Assembly: GCF_002240355.1 (NCBI RefSeq) | Contig: NZ_CP016353.1 | Location: forward strand, 3,460,501 to 3,524,500 | Direction of reading: 5' to 3' | From: Prauserella marina | GTDB taxonomy: Bacteria; Actinomycetota; Actinomycetes; Mycobacteriales; Pseudonocardiaceae | DNA: 64,000 nucleotides | In this document: piece by piece, positions 40,448 to 47,910 of the stretch | Layout of the letters: every line of letters begins with the position of its first letter | How positions within the stretch are numbered: the stretch's first letter is position 1 | Notes under the pieces: generated by a model | Told to the model about the DNA's origin: nothing | Databases searched by the model: none | The model's input: the letters and a program-made list of their open reading frames with translations, nothing else | Position numbers and translations under genes: made by a program

Positions 40448-40573
40448 GCCCGCCGAGACCCGCGCCCGGGACGGCGAGTTCCGCGTCCGGGGTGATCAGA
40501 CCCGCAGTCGGGTCGGCGAGATCCGCAGTCGGGATGATCAGATCCGCGCTCGTGACCGCGAGTTCCGCGCTCA
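40448..40573 (-). repeat. 21-bp tandem repeat array C
   Basis: Six 21-bp units start at 40448, 40469, 40490, 40511, 40532 and 40553. The plus-strand core is GGCGAGATCCGCAGTCG with variation, and alternate units carry GATCAG in place of GCGAG. Read toward the minus-strand LLM operon the core is CTGCGGATCTCGCC. It begins 58 bp beyond operator 10 and is the longest array in the window. Confidence 0.82.
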
Positions 40574-41248
40574 CGCGGGGAGCCGCACCCCGCCGCCGCA
40601 CGGCAGGGCACCGCACGGCAGGGCACCTGACACCTGGCCCCGGCTCCCCAAGAAGGCCACCCGGAACCCAGGGCGCCGTCGCGCTCGACGCGGACCGCGC
40701 GACTCTCAACTGGTACAGACCTCATACTGGTACAGACCTCGCATCCCCTGGACGCCTGGCGAGGCACGGAGTGCGGACCTCGCCGTCCCGAACGCGGAAC
40801 TCGGCGACCTGGGTGCGGATCTCGGCGTCCCGAGTGCGGATCTCACGCTGACGACTCGCTCAGGACACGAGGATGCTCCCGGCAACTCATGGTGGCCAAC
40901 AGGCGTGGGTGTCCGCATGCCCCGCTCACCACCGGGCGTGACACACGTTGGTGTCACCACCGGCGAACCTCATTCCTATGTGGACATGGCAAATCAGGAC
41001 CACGGTCATCGGATAACACCAGGAAACAGCCGACACATGAATAACCTGCACCATTTCCAGGCTCACCCACAATGGATGAAATCGCGTGTCATTACCAGCG
41101 AAATGCATTCCCCGCGTGTTTGACTCTGCGCGGGCCGCTTCCCCGAGCAGCTCCCCCAAGCTGGTCGGTGGCCACAGATGCCCCCATAGCTGTGGTCACC
41201 GACCTCTCTCCCCGCAGGAGCACCCTGCGAGCATCGAGCGAAAAGGGG
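40574..41248. other. Gene-free stretch containing repeat array D and an AT-richer segment
   Basis: No convincing gene is seen here. A frame runs through the repeats on both strands only because 21-bp units lack stop codons. 40580-40768 is GC-rich filler with repeated GGTACAGACCT (near 40714-40743). 40853-40960 is ordinary, and 40960-41115 is clearly less GC-rich than the rest of the window and may hold the promoter of the cassette starting at 41249; no -35/-10 pair stands out. Confidence 0.6.
40769..40852 (+). repeat. 21-bp tandem repeat array D
   Basis: Four 21-bp units start at 40769, 40790, 40811 and 40832, now in plus orientation (GGGTGCGGATCTCGGCGTCC). One 20-base stretch (from 40811) is identical to the reverse complement of a unit in array A. 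The orientation is opposite to array C and points toward the plus-strand cassette that begins at 41249. Confidence 0.82.
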
Positions 41249-41851
41249 ATGAGTCTTCGCGTCATGACTGACGACGACATTTTCCGCGCGGGTCCGATCC
41301 ATATCGTCGGCGCGGGCGATTTCGGCAGAGAAGTACTGGATGCCTTGTTCGCCTCGGGCCGCGAACCCGGCGATCTGGTGCTACTCGACGATCACGTCGG
41401 CGCTTCGGAGATACACGGCGTCCCGGTGTGCAGGCCCGACGATGTCGCGGGCGGCCGCTACGTCATCGCGGTCGCCGACCCGGCCGCGCGGGAACGCCTG
41501 CACCAGCGCATGCGGGGTAACGGCGGAAGGCCGACCACGGTGATTCACCCGCTGGCCACCCTCGCGCACGACGTCGAACCGGAAAACGGCGTCATCGTGC
41601 TGGCCGGCGCGCTCGTATCGGCAAGCGTCCGGCTCGGCGCCCACTGTCAGGTCCACGACAACGCCTCCATCGGCACCGGCAGTGTCCTGCACGAGTTCAC
41701 GACGCTCCTTCCCGGCGCGAACGTCGCCGCCGGCGTCACCCTGCAACGGTCGGTGACCATCGGCGGCAACACCTCCGTTCCGAGCGGGCCGCGCCTGAAC
41801 GAAGGCACCGTGGTGACCAGTGACCAGGTGAAGGGTGCGCCCGCGAGATGA
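41249..41851 (+). CDS. NeuD/PglD-type left-handed beta-helix acyltransferase with altered active site
   Basis: 200 residues from ATG 41249; ATG 41264 is an alternative and neither has a well-spaced ribosome site. The N-terminal part IHIVGAGDFGREVLDALFASG is the Rossmann-like nucleotide-sugar domain of NeuD/PglD, and residues about 98-190 are hexapeptide repeats of a left-handed beta helix. The catalytic His-Glu pair of PglD (in EHECVIGEF) aligns with T143-G144 in IGTGSVLHEF. It may therefore bind without acetylating. First gene of a four-gene cassette. Confidence 0.78.
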   Translation: MSLRVMTDDDIFRAGPIHIVGAGDFGREVLDALFASGREPGDLVLLDDHVGASEIHGVPVCRPDDVAGGRYVIAVADPAARERLHQRMRGNGGRPTTVIHPLATLAHDVEPENGVIVLAGALVSASVRLGAHCQVHDNASIGTGSVLHEFTTLLPGANVAAGVTLQRSVTIGGNTSVPSGPRLNEGTVVTSDQVKGAPAR

Positions 41852-41972
41852 GGCGGGAAAGCCCGCCCCACGACACCACGGCGAGCGCGCCGTGGTGTCG
41901 CACCCCGGACACGACGGTCGCCGGGAATGGCCGGACGACAGCGAGGCACCGGCCAGCGGGCGAGCCGGTCCG

Positions 41973-42617
41973 GTGAGCCGGCCGTCGCGTCCAGGTCAGG
42001 TCTTTCGCGTGCTCCTCGTCTGTACCGGCAACGCGTATTACTCGCCGTTCGCCGAAATCCTGACGAGACAGCTTCTGGTCACGGCGCTCGGCGAACGGGG
42101 AGCGGCGGGTTTTCTGGTGTCCAGCGCCGGGACGGAGGCGATTGACGGCAGGTGCATCGAACCGCTGGCCGCCGCGGGGCTCGCCTCCCGTGGCTGCGGA
42201 AGGGCCGCTTCGCGTTTCCGGTCGCGCCGAGTCGATTCCCACCTGGTCGGCGACGCGGACGTGGTACTGACGGCGGGCAGGTCACACCGTGCGACCGTGC
42301 TACGCCTCGCTCCTCATGCGGCGGGCAAGGTGTTCCTGCTCGGGGAATGGAACGCGCTGTGCGCGGGCCTGCTGCCCGCGCAGAACGCGGCGACGCTGCC
42401 GGTCGACCCGGTGTCGAGGGCGCGGCGACTTGTCGTTCTCGCCAATCCGCGCGTGAACACCGGCCCGGCCACGGTGTACTCGCCGGAGGGGCCGTCTCCG
42501 CGTTCACTCGCCCGCGAGGCCGCCGGTCTCGCCCGCACTCTCGTCCCGATCGGGACAACGGAACCGGACCTGGCCGGTGACCGCGCGAAACCCGCGGAAA
42601 ACGGAGGTAACCGATGA
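41973..42617 (+). CDS. Low-molecular-weight tyrosine phosphatase-like protein lacking the P-loop arginine
   Basis: 214 residues from GTG 41973; an in-frame GTG at 41835 would give an unrelated 46-residue extension. The phosphatase fold is clear: RVLLVCTGNAYYSPFAEIL near the N-terminus, SSAGTEAIDGRCIEPLAAAGL, and ADVVLTAGRSHRATVLRLAP. The active-site loop CX5R normally reads CTGNxxRS; here it is C17-TGNAY-Y23-S, with tyrosine (codon 42039-42041) where the phosphate-binding arginine belongs. Cysteine is kept. Catalysis as a normal phosphatase is unlikely; a phosphotyrosine-binding or scaffold role is possible. Confidence 0.82.
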   Translation: MSRPSRPGQVFRVLLVCTGNAYYSPFAEILTRQLLVTALGERGAAGFLVSSAGTEAIDGRCIEPLAAAGLASRGCGRAASRFRSRRVDSHLVGDADVVLTAGRSHRATVLRLAPHAAGKVFLLGEWNALCAGLLPAQNAATLPVDPVSRARRLVVLANPRVNTGPATVYSPEGPSPRSLAREAAGLARTLVPIGTTEPDLAGDRAKPAENGGNR

Positions 42618-43552
42618 AGGTCGTTGTCACGGGAGGCGCCGGGTTCATCGGCGCCAACCTGTGCGGAGAACTGATCCGGCGTGGCTATTACGTCGTCGCC
42701 CTCGATGACCTGAGTACCGGCGTCGCGGCCGATCTCGACGGTCTCGACGTCGACCTGCGGGTCGGCTCGGTCGCCGATTTTGGTTTCGTCGAGGGCGTGT
42801 GCCGGGGAGCGGGCGGTGTCGTGCATCTCGCCGCGACGCCGCCGGGGAGCCGCTCACCGGAGCACGACCACGAGGTCAACGTCACGGGCACGCTGTCCGT
42901 GCTGGAGGCCGCCCGGCGGGAGGGGGCCCACGTCGTGGCCGCGTCCTCCGATTCGGTGTACGGCGACAGTCCTGTCCAGCCGCGAGCCGAAGGGATGCCG
43001 TGCCTGCCGGTGACTCCCTGGGCGGCGAGCAGGCTGGCCGCCGAGTCCTACGTGCTTGCCTACCGGTCCTCGTTCGGCCTGCCCAGTCTGGTGCTGCGCC
43101 TGTTCGGGGTTTTCGGTCCGTCGCAACGCTTCGGGCACTCCGACGCGGCCATGCTGCCCGCGTTCATCAGAGCGGCTCTGGAAGAGCGGCCGCTCACCGT
43201 GCACGGCGACGGCACACAGAGCCGCGACCTCACCTTCGTGGACACCGTCGTCGGTGTACTCGCCGACGCGGTGGAAGGGACGGTCACCAGTGAGCGGCCG
43301 GTCAACCTCGGGTCGGGGGTCGCGACGACCGTCAACGAGGTGATCGGGCTGCTGTCCACGTCGCTGGGCAGGACGCTTCCGGTGGACTTCGCTCCAGCAC
43401 CGACGGACGCTGCGCGGCATTCGACGGCGGACATCACCGCATTGCGCGCGCTGTTCCCCGGATTCGACCCGGTGCCGCTCGAACGAGGGCTGTCCCGCGC
43501 CATCGAATGGCAGCGCAGGCAAACGTCCGGCTCCTGCCCGGTGACGGCATGA
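42614..43552 (+). CDS. NAD-dependent nucleotide-sugar epimerase/dehydratase with WxxxR in place of YxxxK
   Basis: 312 residues, start overlapping the phosphatase stop (ATGA). Extended SDR fold: TGGAGFIGANLCGELIRRG, LDDLSTG, AASSDSVYGDSP, VLRLFGVFGP and HGDGTQSRDLTFVDTVVGVLADA are all in the expected places of a UDP-glucose 4-epimerase-like enzyme. The active-site motif SPYGxSKLAxE instead reads TPW136-AAS-R140-LAAE, so both catalytic Tyr and Lys are substituted (codons from 43019). NAD binding should be intact. Third gene of the cassette. Confidence 0.86.
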   Translation: MKVVVTGGAGFIGANLCGELIRRGYYVVALDDLSTGVAADLDGLDVDLRVGSVADFGFVEGVCRGAGGVVHLAATPPGSRSPEHDHEVNVTGTLSVLEAARREGAHVVAASSDSVYGDSPVQPRAEGMPCLPVTPWAASRLAAESYVLAYRSSFGLPSLVLRLFGVFGPSQRFGHSDAAMLPAFIRAALEERPLTVHGDGTQSRDLTFVDTVVGVLADAVEGTVTSERPVNLGSGVATTVNEVIGLLSTSLGRTLPVDFAPAPTDAARHSTADITALRALFPGFDPVPLERGLSRAIEWQRRQTSGSCPVTA

Positions 43553-44817
43553 ACGGCGACGAGGGCGTACTGGTCGTCGCAGGGCAGGGTCAGGTCGGGC
43601 TTCCGATCGCCATGCGCGCGGTGAGCACCGGATTCACCGTGGTCGGCGTGGATCTCGACGCGGTCAGGGTGTGGTCACTCAAGGACGGGAACTCCTATGT
43701 GGACGACGTGCCGGACGGCGAGCTGCGGTGGGCGCTGAACTCGGGCAGGTACCTCCCCACCGACCGGTATGACGACGCCGACGGTTTCGATGCCGCCATC
43801 ATCGCCGTCCCCGCCCCGCTGAGGGGCACGGTCGCCAATCTGAGCTGTATCGAGGCCGCCGCCGGAGGGCTCGCGCCGCACCTGCGGGCAGGGGCGACCG
43901 TGGTACTCGAATCGACAACCTGCCCCGGCACCACCGAAGAACTCGTGGTTCCGCTGCTGGAACGCGGAAGCGGACTCGTCGCCGGAACCGACTTCTTCGC
44001 CGGGTACAGCCCACACCGCACCGAACCGGGAAACGCCCGCTGGACGCTGGTGAACACGCCTAAGGTCGTCTCGGGGATCGACGCCGACTCGCTGGCCGCG
44101 GTGAGTGACCTCTACGGACGGCTCGTCGAGACGACGATCCCGGTGAGCTCCCCGAGGGTGGCCGAGCTGACCACGTTGCTGGAGAACGCCTTCCGGCACG
44201 TCAACATCGCGCTGGTCAACGAAATCGCGATGTTCGCGCACCAACTCGACATCGACGTGTGGGAAGCCATCGAAGCGGCGGGGAGCAAGCCGTTCGGGTA
44301 TCTCCCGTTCACGCCGGGCCCCGGCGCGGGCGGGCACTGTCTTCCCGTCGACCCCAGTCGGCTGACCTGGCACGCACGGCACGACCCTGACCGGGATTTC
44401 CGCTTCGTCGCGCTGGCCAACGACATCAACGACCGGATGCCCGAGTACGTGCTGTACCGGCTGGCCGGTGCGCTCGGCCGGGACCGGAAACAACTCGCGG
44501 GCGCCACGATCGTCCTGCTGGGACTCGCACACAGGGCCAATACCGGCGAACTGACGGAATCGCCCGCGCTGACGCTCATCGACCTGCTGCACGAGCGGGG
44601 CGCCACCGTGCACGTCGTCGACTCGCATGTGGAACCACACCGCTGCCCGCCTGGTGTCAAGCTCGTCGAACTGTCCGAACAGCACCTGCGCGACGCCGAC
44701 GGGGTCGTACTGCTGACCGATCACGAGGACATCGACTACCCGATGGTCGAGTCCTCGGCCCGGTGGGTACTCGACACCCGGCACCGGTTGCGTGGCGACC
44801 GGGTGGAGCACCTGTGA
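43549..44817 (+). CDS. UDP-sugar 6-dehydrogenase-like protein with altered catalytic residues
   Basis: 422 residues from ATG 43549, overlapping the epimerase stop (ATGA). WecC/UDP-ManNAc dehydrogenase layout: GQGQVGLPIAMRA, LESTTCPGTTEELVVPLL, LLENAFRHVNIALVNEIAMFA, GPGAGGHCLPVDP with catalytic cysteine 264, and LLGLAHRANTGELTESPAL. Family-conserved residues are changed: SPER is SPHR (H156), the lysine of AExxKLxEN is T209, and aYKxxxxDxRESP is HRANTGELTESP. The cysteine and Asn213 remain. Oxidation of a UDP-sugar is doubtful. Last gene before a strong terminator. Confidence 0.87.
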   Translation: MNGDEGVLVVAGQGQVGLPIAMRAVSTGFTVVGVDLDAVRVWSLKDGNSYVDDVPDGELRWALNSGRYLPTDRYDDADGFDAAIIAVPAPLRGTVANLSCIEAAAGGLAPHLRAGATVVLESTTCPGTTEELVVPLLERGSGLVAGTDFFAGYSPHRTEPGNARWTLVNTPKVVSGIDADSLAAVSDLYGRLVETTIPVSSPRVAELTTLLENAFRHVNIALVNEIAMFAHQLDIDVWEAIEAAGSKPFGYLPFTPGPGAGGHCLPVDPSRLTWHARHDPDRDFRFVALANDINDRMPEYVLYRLAGALGRDRKQLAGATIVLLGLAHRANTGELTESPALTLIDLLHERGATVHVVDSHVEPHRCPPGVKLVELSEQHLRDADGVVLLTDHEDIDYPMVESSARWVLDTRHRLRGDRVEHL

Positions 44818-44837
44818 CGGTCACGAGAGCACCCTCG

Positions 44838-44882
44838 CCCGAAAAGTGCCCGTGACCGTTGGCGGTCACGGGCACTTTCGGG
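44838..44882. terminator. Bidirectional hairpin terminator
   Basis: Arms of about 20 bp (44838-44858 and 44863-44882) pair almost perfectly around a TTGG loop, with one bulged A. The arm contains AAAGTGCCCGTGACCG. It lies exactly between the convergent dehydrogenase-like gene (stop 44817) and LLM gene (stop 44893) and can end transcription from both sides. Confidence 0.88.
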
Positions 44883-44892
44883 CCGCGTCGGC

Positions 44893-45876
44893 TCAACGGC
44901 CGAGATCGAGCCTCGGAATGACCTCGTCCACGAGCAGCTTGAGCTGACGGCGCCAGTCCCACGAGGTGATCCGCAGCGTCACCTCGGTCGCGCCCTGCTG
45001 GTAAAGCTCCTCGATGTCGGCCGCGACCTGCTCGGGGGTGCCCGTCGCGGTCCAGTGCCTGGTGTCCTCCCTTGAGAACACCGGACCGTAGTACTCGCCC
45101 AGGAACCGGTAGCTCTCGTCGTAGGCCGCTTCCCTGTCCGGAGTCAGGTTGAGGTTGTGGTACGCCGAGACACCGAACTTCTCGGGGTCGCGGCCTTCCT
45201 CGACGAGGAATTCCTTGATGGCGGGCAGGTTGACCGTCATGTGCTCTGGGCTCTTGCGGGTGGTCATCCAGCCGTCGGCGATACGCGCGACCCTGCGCAG
45301 CGCCCGCTTGGCAAGCGGCTGCGGCGCCGGGTTGGACGCGATGTAGATCGGCGGCGGGCTCTGCACCGGCTTCGGCAGCACGGTGATGTCCTCGAACGAG
45401 GTGTACTCGCCGTTGAAGGTCACGTTGTCCTCTGTCCACAAGCGACGGAGGATTTCCGTGTTCTCCTCAAGCCTTCCCGCCCGCGAGGCGTCGGTGACAC
45501 CGTAGGGCGCACCCTCCCGCTTCGAGGCGTCCTTCGCCTTGACGATGCCGGTGCACACGGCGAGCAGCATGCGGCCCTTGGAGAGCTGGTCCAGAGTCGC
45601 CCACTGGTCGGCGAACAGGATCGGGTCCCGCACGGGGAAACTCGCCAGGCACCCGACGGCAAGCCGGACATTGGTGGTGACGGCGGCCAGCGCGCCGAAC
45701 AACGCCACCGATTCGGGCCGCGGCTTCGCGAGCAGGCTGTCGCCGATCCACACCGAGTCGAAAAGACCGGTCTCGTCGGCGTAGTGGCCGGTCTCGACGA
45801 GTTCGTTGAGGCTCAGCACGTCGAAGAACGTGCCCCGCTGCGGCAACGTGAGGCCGAGCTGCCGTTGCTTGGTCAT
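44893..45876 (-). CDS. LLM-class flavin/F420-dependent oxidoreductase in NitT operon
   Basis: 327 residues from ATG 45876 with AAAGGA upstream; the longer open frame overlaps the VOC gene and was rejected. LLM barrel: ADETGLFDSVWIGDSLLAKPRPESVALFGALAAVTTNVRLAVGCL, KGRMLLAVCTGIVKAKDA, PPPIYIASNPAPQPLAKRALRRVARIADGWMT and TPEQVAADIEELYQQGATEVTLR. It belongs to a different LLM branch from those at 34-40 kb (no GSLREEF motif). It closes an operon with an ABC importer, amidohydrolase and VOC protein, so it probably attacks the imported compound. Confidence 0.87.
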   Translation of the reverse strand: MTKQRQLGLTLPQRGTFFDVLSLNELVETGHYADETGLFDSVWIGDSLLAKPRPESVALFGALAAVTTNVRLAVGCLASFPVRDPILFADQWATLDQLSKGRMLLAVCTGIVKAKDASKREGAPYGVTDASRAGRLEENTEILRRLWTEDNVTFNGEYTSFEDITVLPKPVQSPPPIYIASNPAPQPLAKRALRRVARIADGWMTTRKSPEHMTVNLPAIKEFLVEEGRDPEKFGVSAYHNLNLTPDREAAYDESYRFLGEYYGPVFSREDTRHWTATGTPEQVAADIEELYQQGATEVTLRITSWDWRRQLKLLVDEVIPRLDLGR

Positions 45877-45898
45877 CGGATTCCTTTCTCGCTTACTG

Positions 45899-46522
45899 CT
45901 ATCGGAGGATGATGCGGCCGTTCGGGGTGTCGAGCACCGCTTCGAGACCGGCAGGCCCCTCCGAGACGTCCAGTTCGACCCGCAGCGCCTCAAGTGCTTT
46001 TCGCACCGAGGGCGGATCGGGGTGGTAACCGCGCAACGACACCAGCGACAGTTCCGGCAACGGATTCGTCGTGGGATGTGGCGCGTCGAGCCAGTCGATG
46101 AGCGCGGGCGCGAGCCCGCCGAACCGGTCACCCCTGTTGGGGGTCAGCCGCCATTCCAGCAGCGTGCCCTCCGGCGTGCGACGGGAAAGCGGGCCGATGT
46201 CACCAGGGTCGTACCCCTCCTGGCGCGAGCGGGCCACCGTCTCCTCGATGTCGGCCGGCCGCACCACCCACGCGGCGAGGCGCGGCTCCGTGAGCGTGTT
46301 GATACCGAAGGTCGCGGGCTTGTCCTCTGCCTCAGGATCGTCCGGCCCGATCAGCTCCAGGTAGGCCGCCCCGCCGAAACTCAGGAGATAGTTGCGCGTT
46401 CCCCTTCCGACGTGCTTGCCACCGAGCACCGGCTCGACGCCGGACAGTTCGGTGAACCGCTCGACGAGCCGGTCGATGTCAGGCCCCGCGTACACGAGGT
46501 GGTCCAGCCGTGGCTCGGTCAC
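45899..46522 (-). CDS. VOC-family (Glyoxalase_3-like) protein
   Basis: 207 residues, GTG start overlapping the M20 stop (GTGA). Starts LDHLVYAGPDIDRLVERFTELSGVEPVLGGKHVGRGTRNYLLSFGGAAYLELIGPD, the pattern of Glyoxalase_3-like proteins, with a second domain ending LEALRVELDVSEGPAGLEAVLDTPNGRIIL. The His and Glu of the first module could be metal ligands. It is co-transcribed with an M20 amidohydrolase and an LLM enzyme. Reaction unknown; ring-cleavage or isomerase chemistry is possible for the fold. Confidence 0.85.
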   Translation of the reverse strand: MTEPRLDHLVYAGPDIDRLVERFTELSGVEPVLGGKHVGRGTRNYLLSFGGAAYLELIGPDDPEAEDKPATFGINTLTEPRLAAWVVRPADIEETVARSRQEGYDPGDIGPLSRRTPEGTLLEWRLTPNRGDRFGGLAPALIDWLDAPHPTTNPLPELSLVSLRGYHPDPPSVRKALEALRVELDVSEGPAGLEAVLDTPNGRIILR

Positions 46523-47910
46523 GCCTGCTCCCCTTTCTTCGTTGTCGGCACGCCGCCGTGCAGCGCCTGGTCGAGTACGAGCCTGCCGCCCTCGCGGTCG
46601 AACTCCGCGCGGGCGTCGGCCCGCAGCGTCTCGTCGTGGAGAAAGTCCGCGACGGTCGCGGCGAGTCCCAGCGCGCCGTCGGACACGGCACGCGCGCCCG
46701 GCTCCTCACCCGCGTAGGTAGCGAATTCCGCGGTGTGGTTGGCGACCCCGCGCGGCGCGATCGCGATGATCGGATGGATCGAGGGCACGTAGAGGCTGAC
46801 GTTGCCCATGTCGGTCGAGGCGACCTCGTCGACGGGCCTCGCCGAAACGGGAAGCACCCTGCGCCGCTCGGCGAGGTTCACCGCGTAACGGGCTTCCAGC
46901 GCGCTGTTGGTACGCAGCGGAAGGTAAGGCGGCGCGTTGTCCCACCGGATGTCGGCCACGGTTCCGGTCGCGGTGGCCGCCGCCGTGAGGATCGCGGTGA
47001 CCCGCTCGTGCAGATCGGCCAGCGTCGCGACATCGAGCGACCGCACGAAGAACACCGCCGAGGCCTGCTCGGGAACGATGTTGGGCGCCTGACCGCCGTC
47101 GGTGATGATGCCGTGAACCCGGTCGGTCGGCAGGATGTGCTGGCGCAACTGGGCGATGCCGTTGTAGGCGGTGACGACCGCGTCCAGCGCGTTGACACCC
47201 CAGTGCGGTCCGGTCGCCGAATGCGCCGCTATGCCCCGGTAGGTCACCGCGACCTGCCGGAACCCCAGCGACCTGCTGCCCGCGACGTCGATGTTGCCCG
47301 GATGCACCATCAGCGCGAAGTCGACGTCGTCGAAGCCGCCCGCGTCGAGGATGAGCTGCTTGCCACCACCGCCTTCCTCGGCAGGCGAGCCGACAAGGGT
47401 CACGGTGCCGCCAGGCCCGCCCCGCGTGGTGACAAGATCGGCCAGCGCGAGGAACGCGCCCGCCGCCGAGGCCGCGATGATGTTGTGCCCGCAGGCATGC
47501 CCGATCCCGGGAAGCGCGTCGTACTCCGCCACGATCGCGACGTGCGGACCGCCGGAACCGGCGGTCGCCTTGAGCGCGGTCGGCACCCCATAGGCCCCGG
47601 TCTCGGCTTCGTGACCGTGTTCGCCGAGCAGCGCGGCGAGCGCCGCCACGGCGTGATGTTCGGCATAGGCCAGCTCGGGGTTGGCGTGCAGGTCGAGCGA
47701 GAAGGCCAGCAGATCGGCGTCGAGCGCGCCGAGCCGGCCGGTGATCGTGTCGATGACAGCGGTCGGCGCACCCGCGTGCGACGACGTGAGCGCGGGCGTA
47801 GCCCGCAGCTCCTCGGTCAGCTCGGCCTGCCGCCGTTGCCTCAGTCCCGGGTATGGCTGCCTCGGCTTCGCCTCGCCCACCTGAGCACTCCCCTCGCCGA
47901 CCGTGGTCAC
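46519..47910 (-). CDS. M20-family amidohydrolase
   Basis: 463 residues, GTG start overlapping the ABC ATPase stop. M20D amidohydrolase motifs: LDLHANPELAYAEHHAVAALAALL, AEYDALPGIGHACGHNIIAASAAGA (metal His and Cys/His), GSPAEEGGGGKQLILDAGGFDD and VASTDMGNVSLYVPSIHPIIAI, with a dimerisation domain in between. Relatives cleave N-acyl or p-aminobenzoyl amides (AbgB type). An N-terminal 45-residue Gln/Arg-rich extension precedes the domain. Operon context suggests it opens an amide in the compound imported by the adjacent ABC system. Confidence 0.9.
   Translation of the reverse strand: MTTVGEGSAQVGEAKPRQPYPGLRQRRQAELTEELRATPALTSSHAGAPTAVIDTITGRLGALDADLLAFSLDLHANPELAYAEHHAVAALAALLGEHGHEAETGAYGVPTALKATAGSGGPHVAIVAEYDALPGIGHACGHNIIAASAAGAFLALADLVTTRGGPGGTVTLVGSPAEEGGGGKQLILDAGGFDDVDFALMVHPGNIDVAGSRSLGFRQVAVTYRGIAAHSATGPHWGVNALDAVVTAYNGIAQLRQHILPTDRVHGIITDGGQAPNIVPEQASAVFFVRSLDVATLADLHERVTAILTAAATATGTVADIRWDNAPPYLPLRTNSALEARYAVNLAERRRVLPVSARPVDEVASTDMGNVSLYVPSIHPIIAIAPRGVANHTAEFATYAGEEPGARAVSDGALGLAATVADFLHDETLRADARAEFDREGGRLVLDQALHGGVPTTKKGEQA

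Noticed and set aside
40448-40852. Possible CRISPR array
   Set aside because: Units are 21 bp, directly adjacent without unique spacers, and drift in sequence; no cas genes are nearby.
40960-41115. Lower-GC segment as a sign of horizontal transfer
   Set aside because: Only about 150 bp, intergenic, with the flanking genes at normal composition; a promoter region is the simpler reading.
39429-41123. Long plus-strand frame encoding heptad-like peptide repeats (ADLGVPS type)
   Set aside because: The peptide repeats only reflect the 21-bp DNA units, which lack stops in this frame; its upstream half is antisense to real genes and there is no ribosome site.
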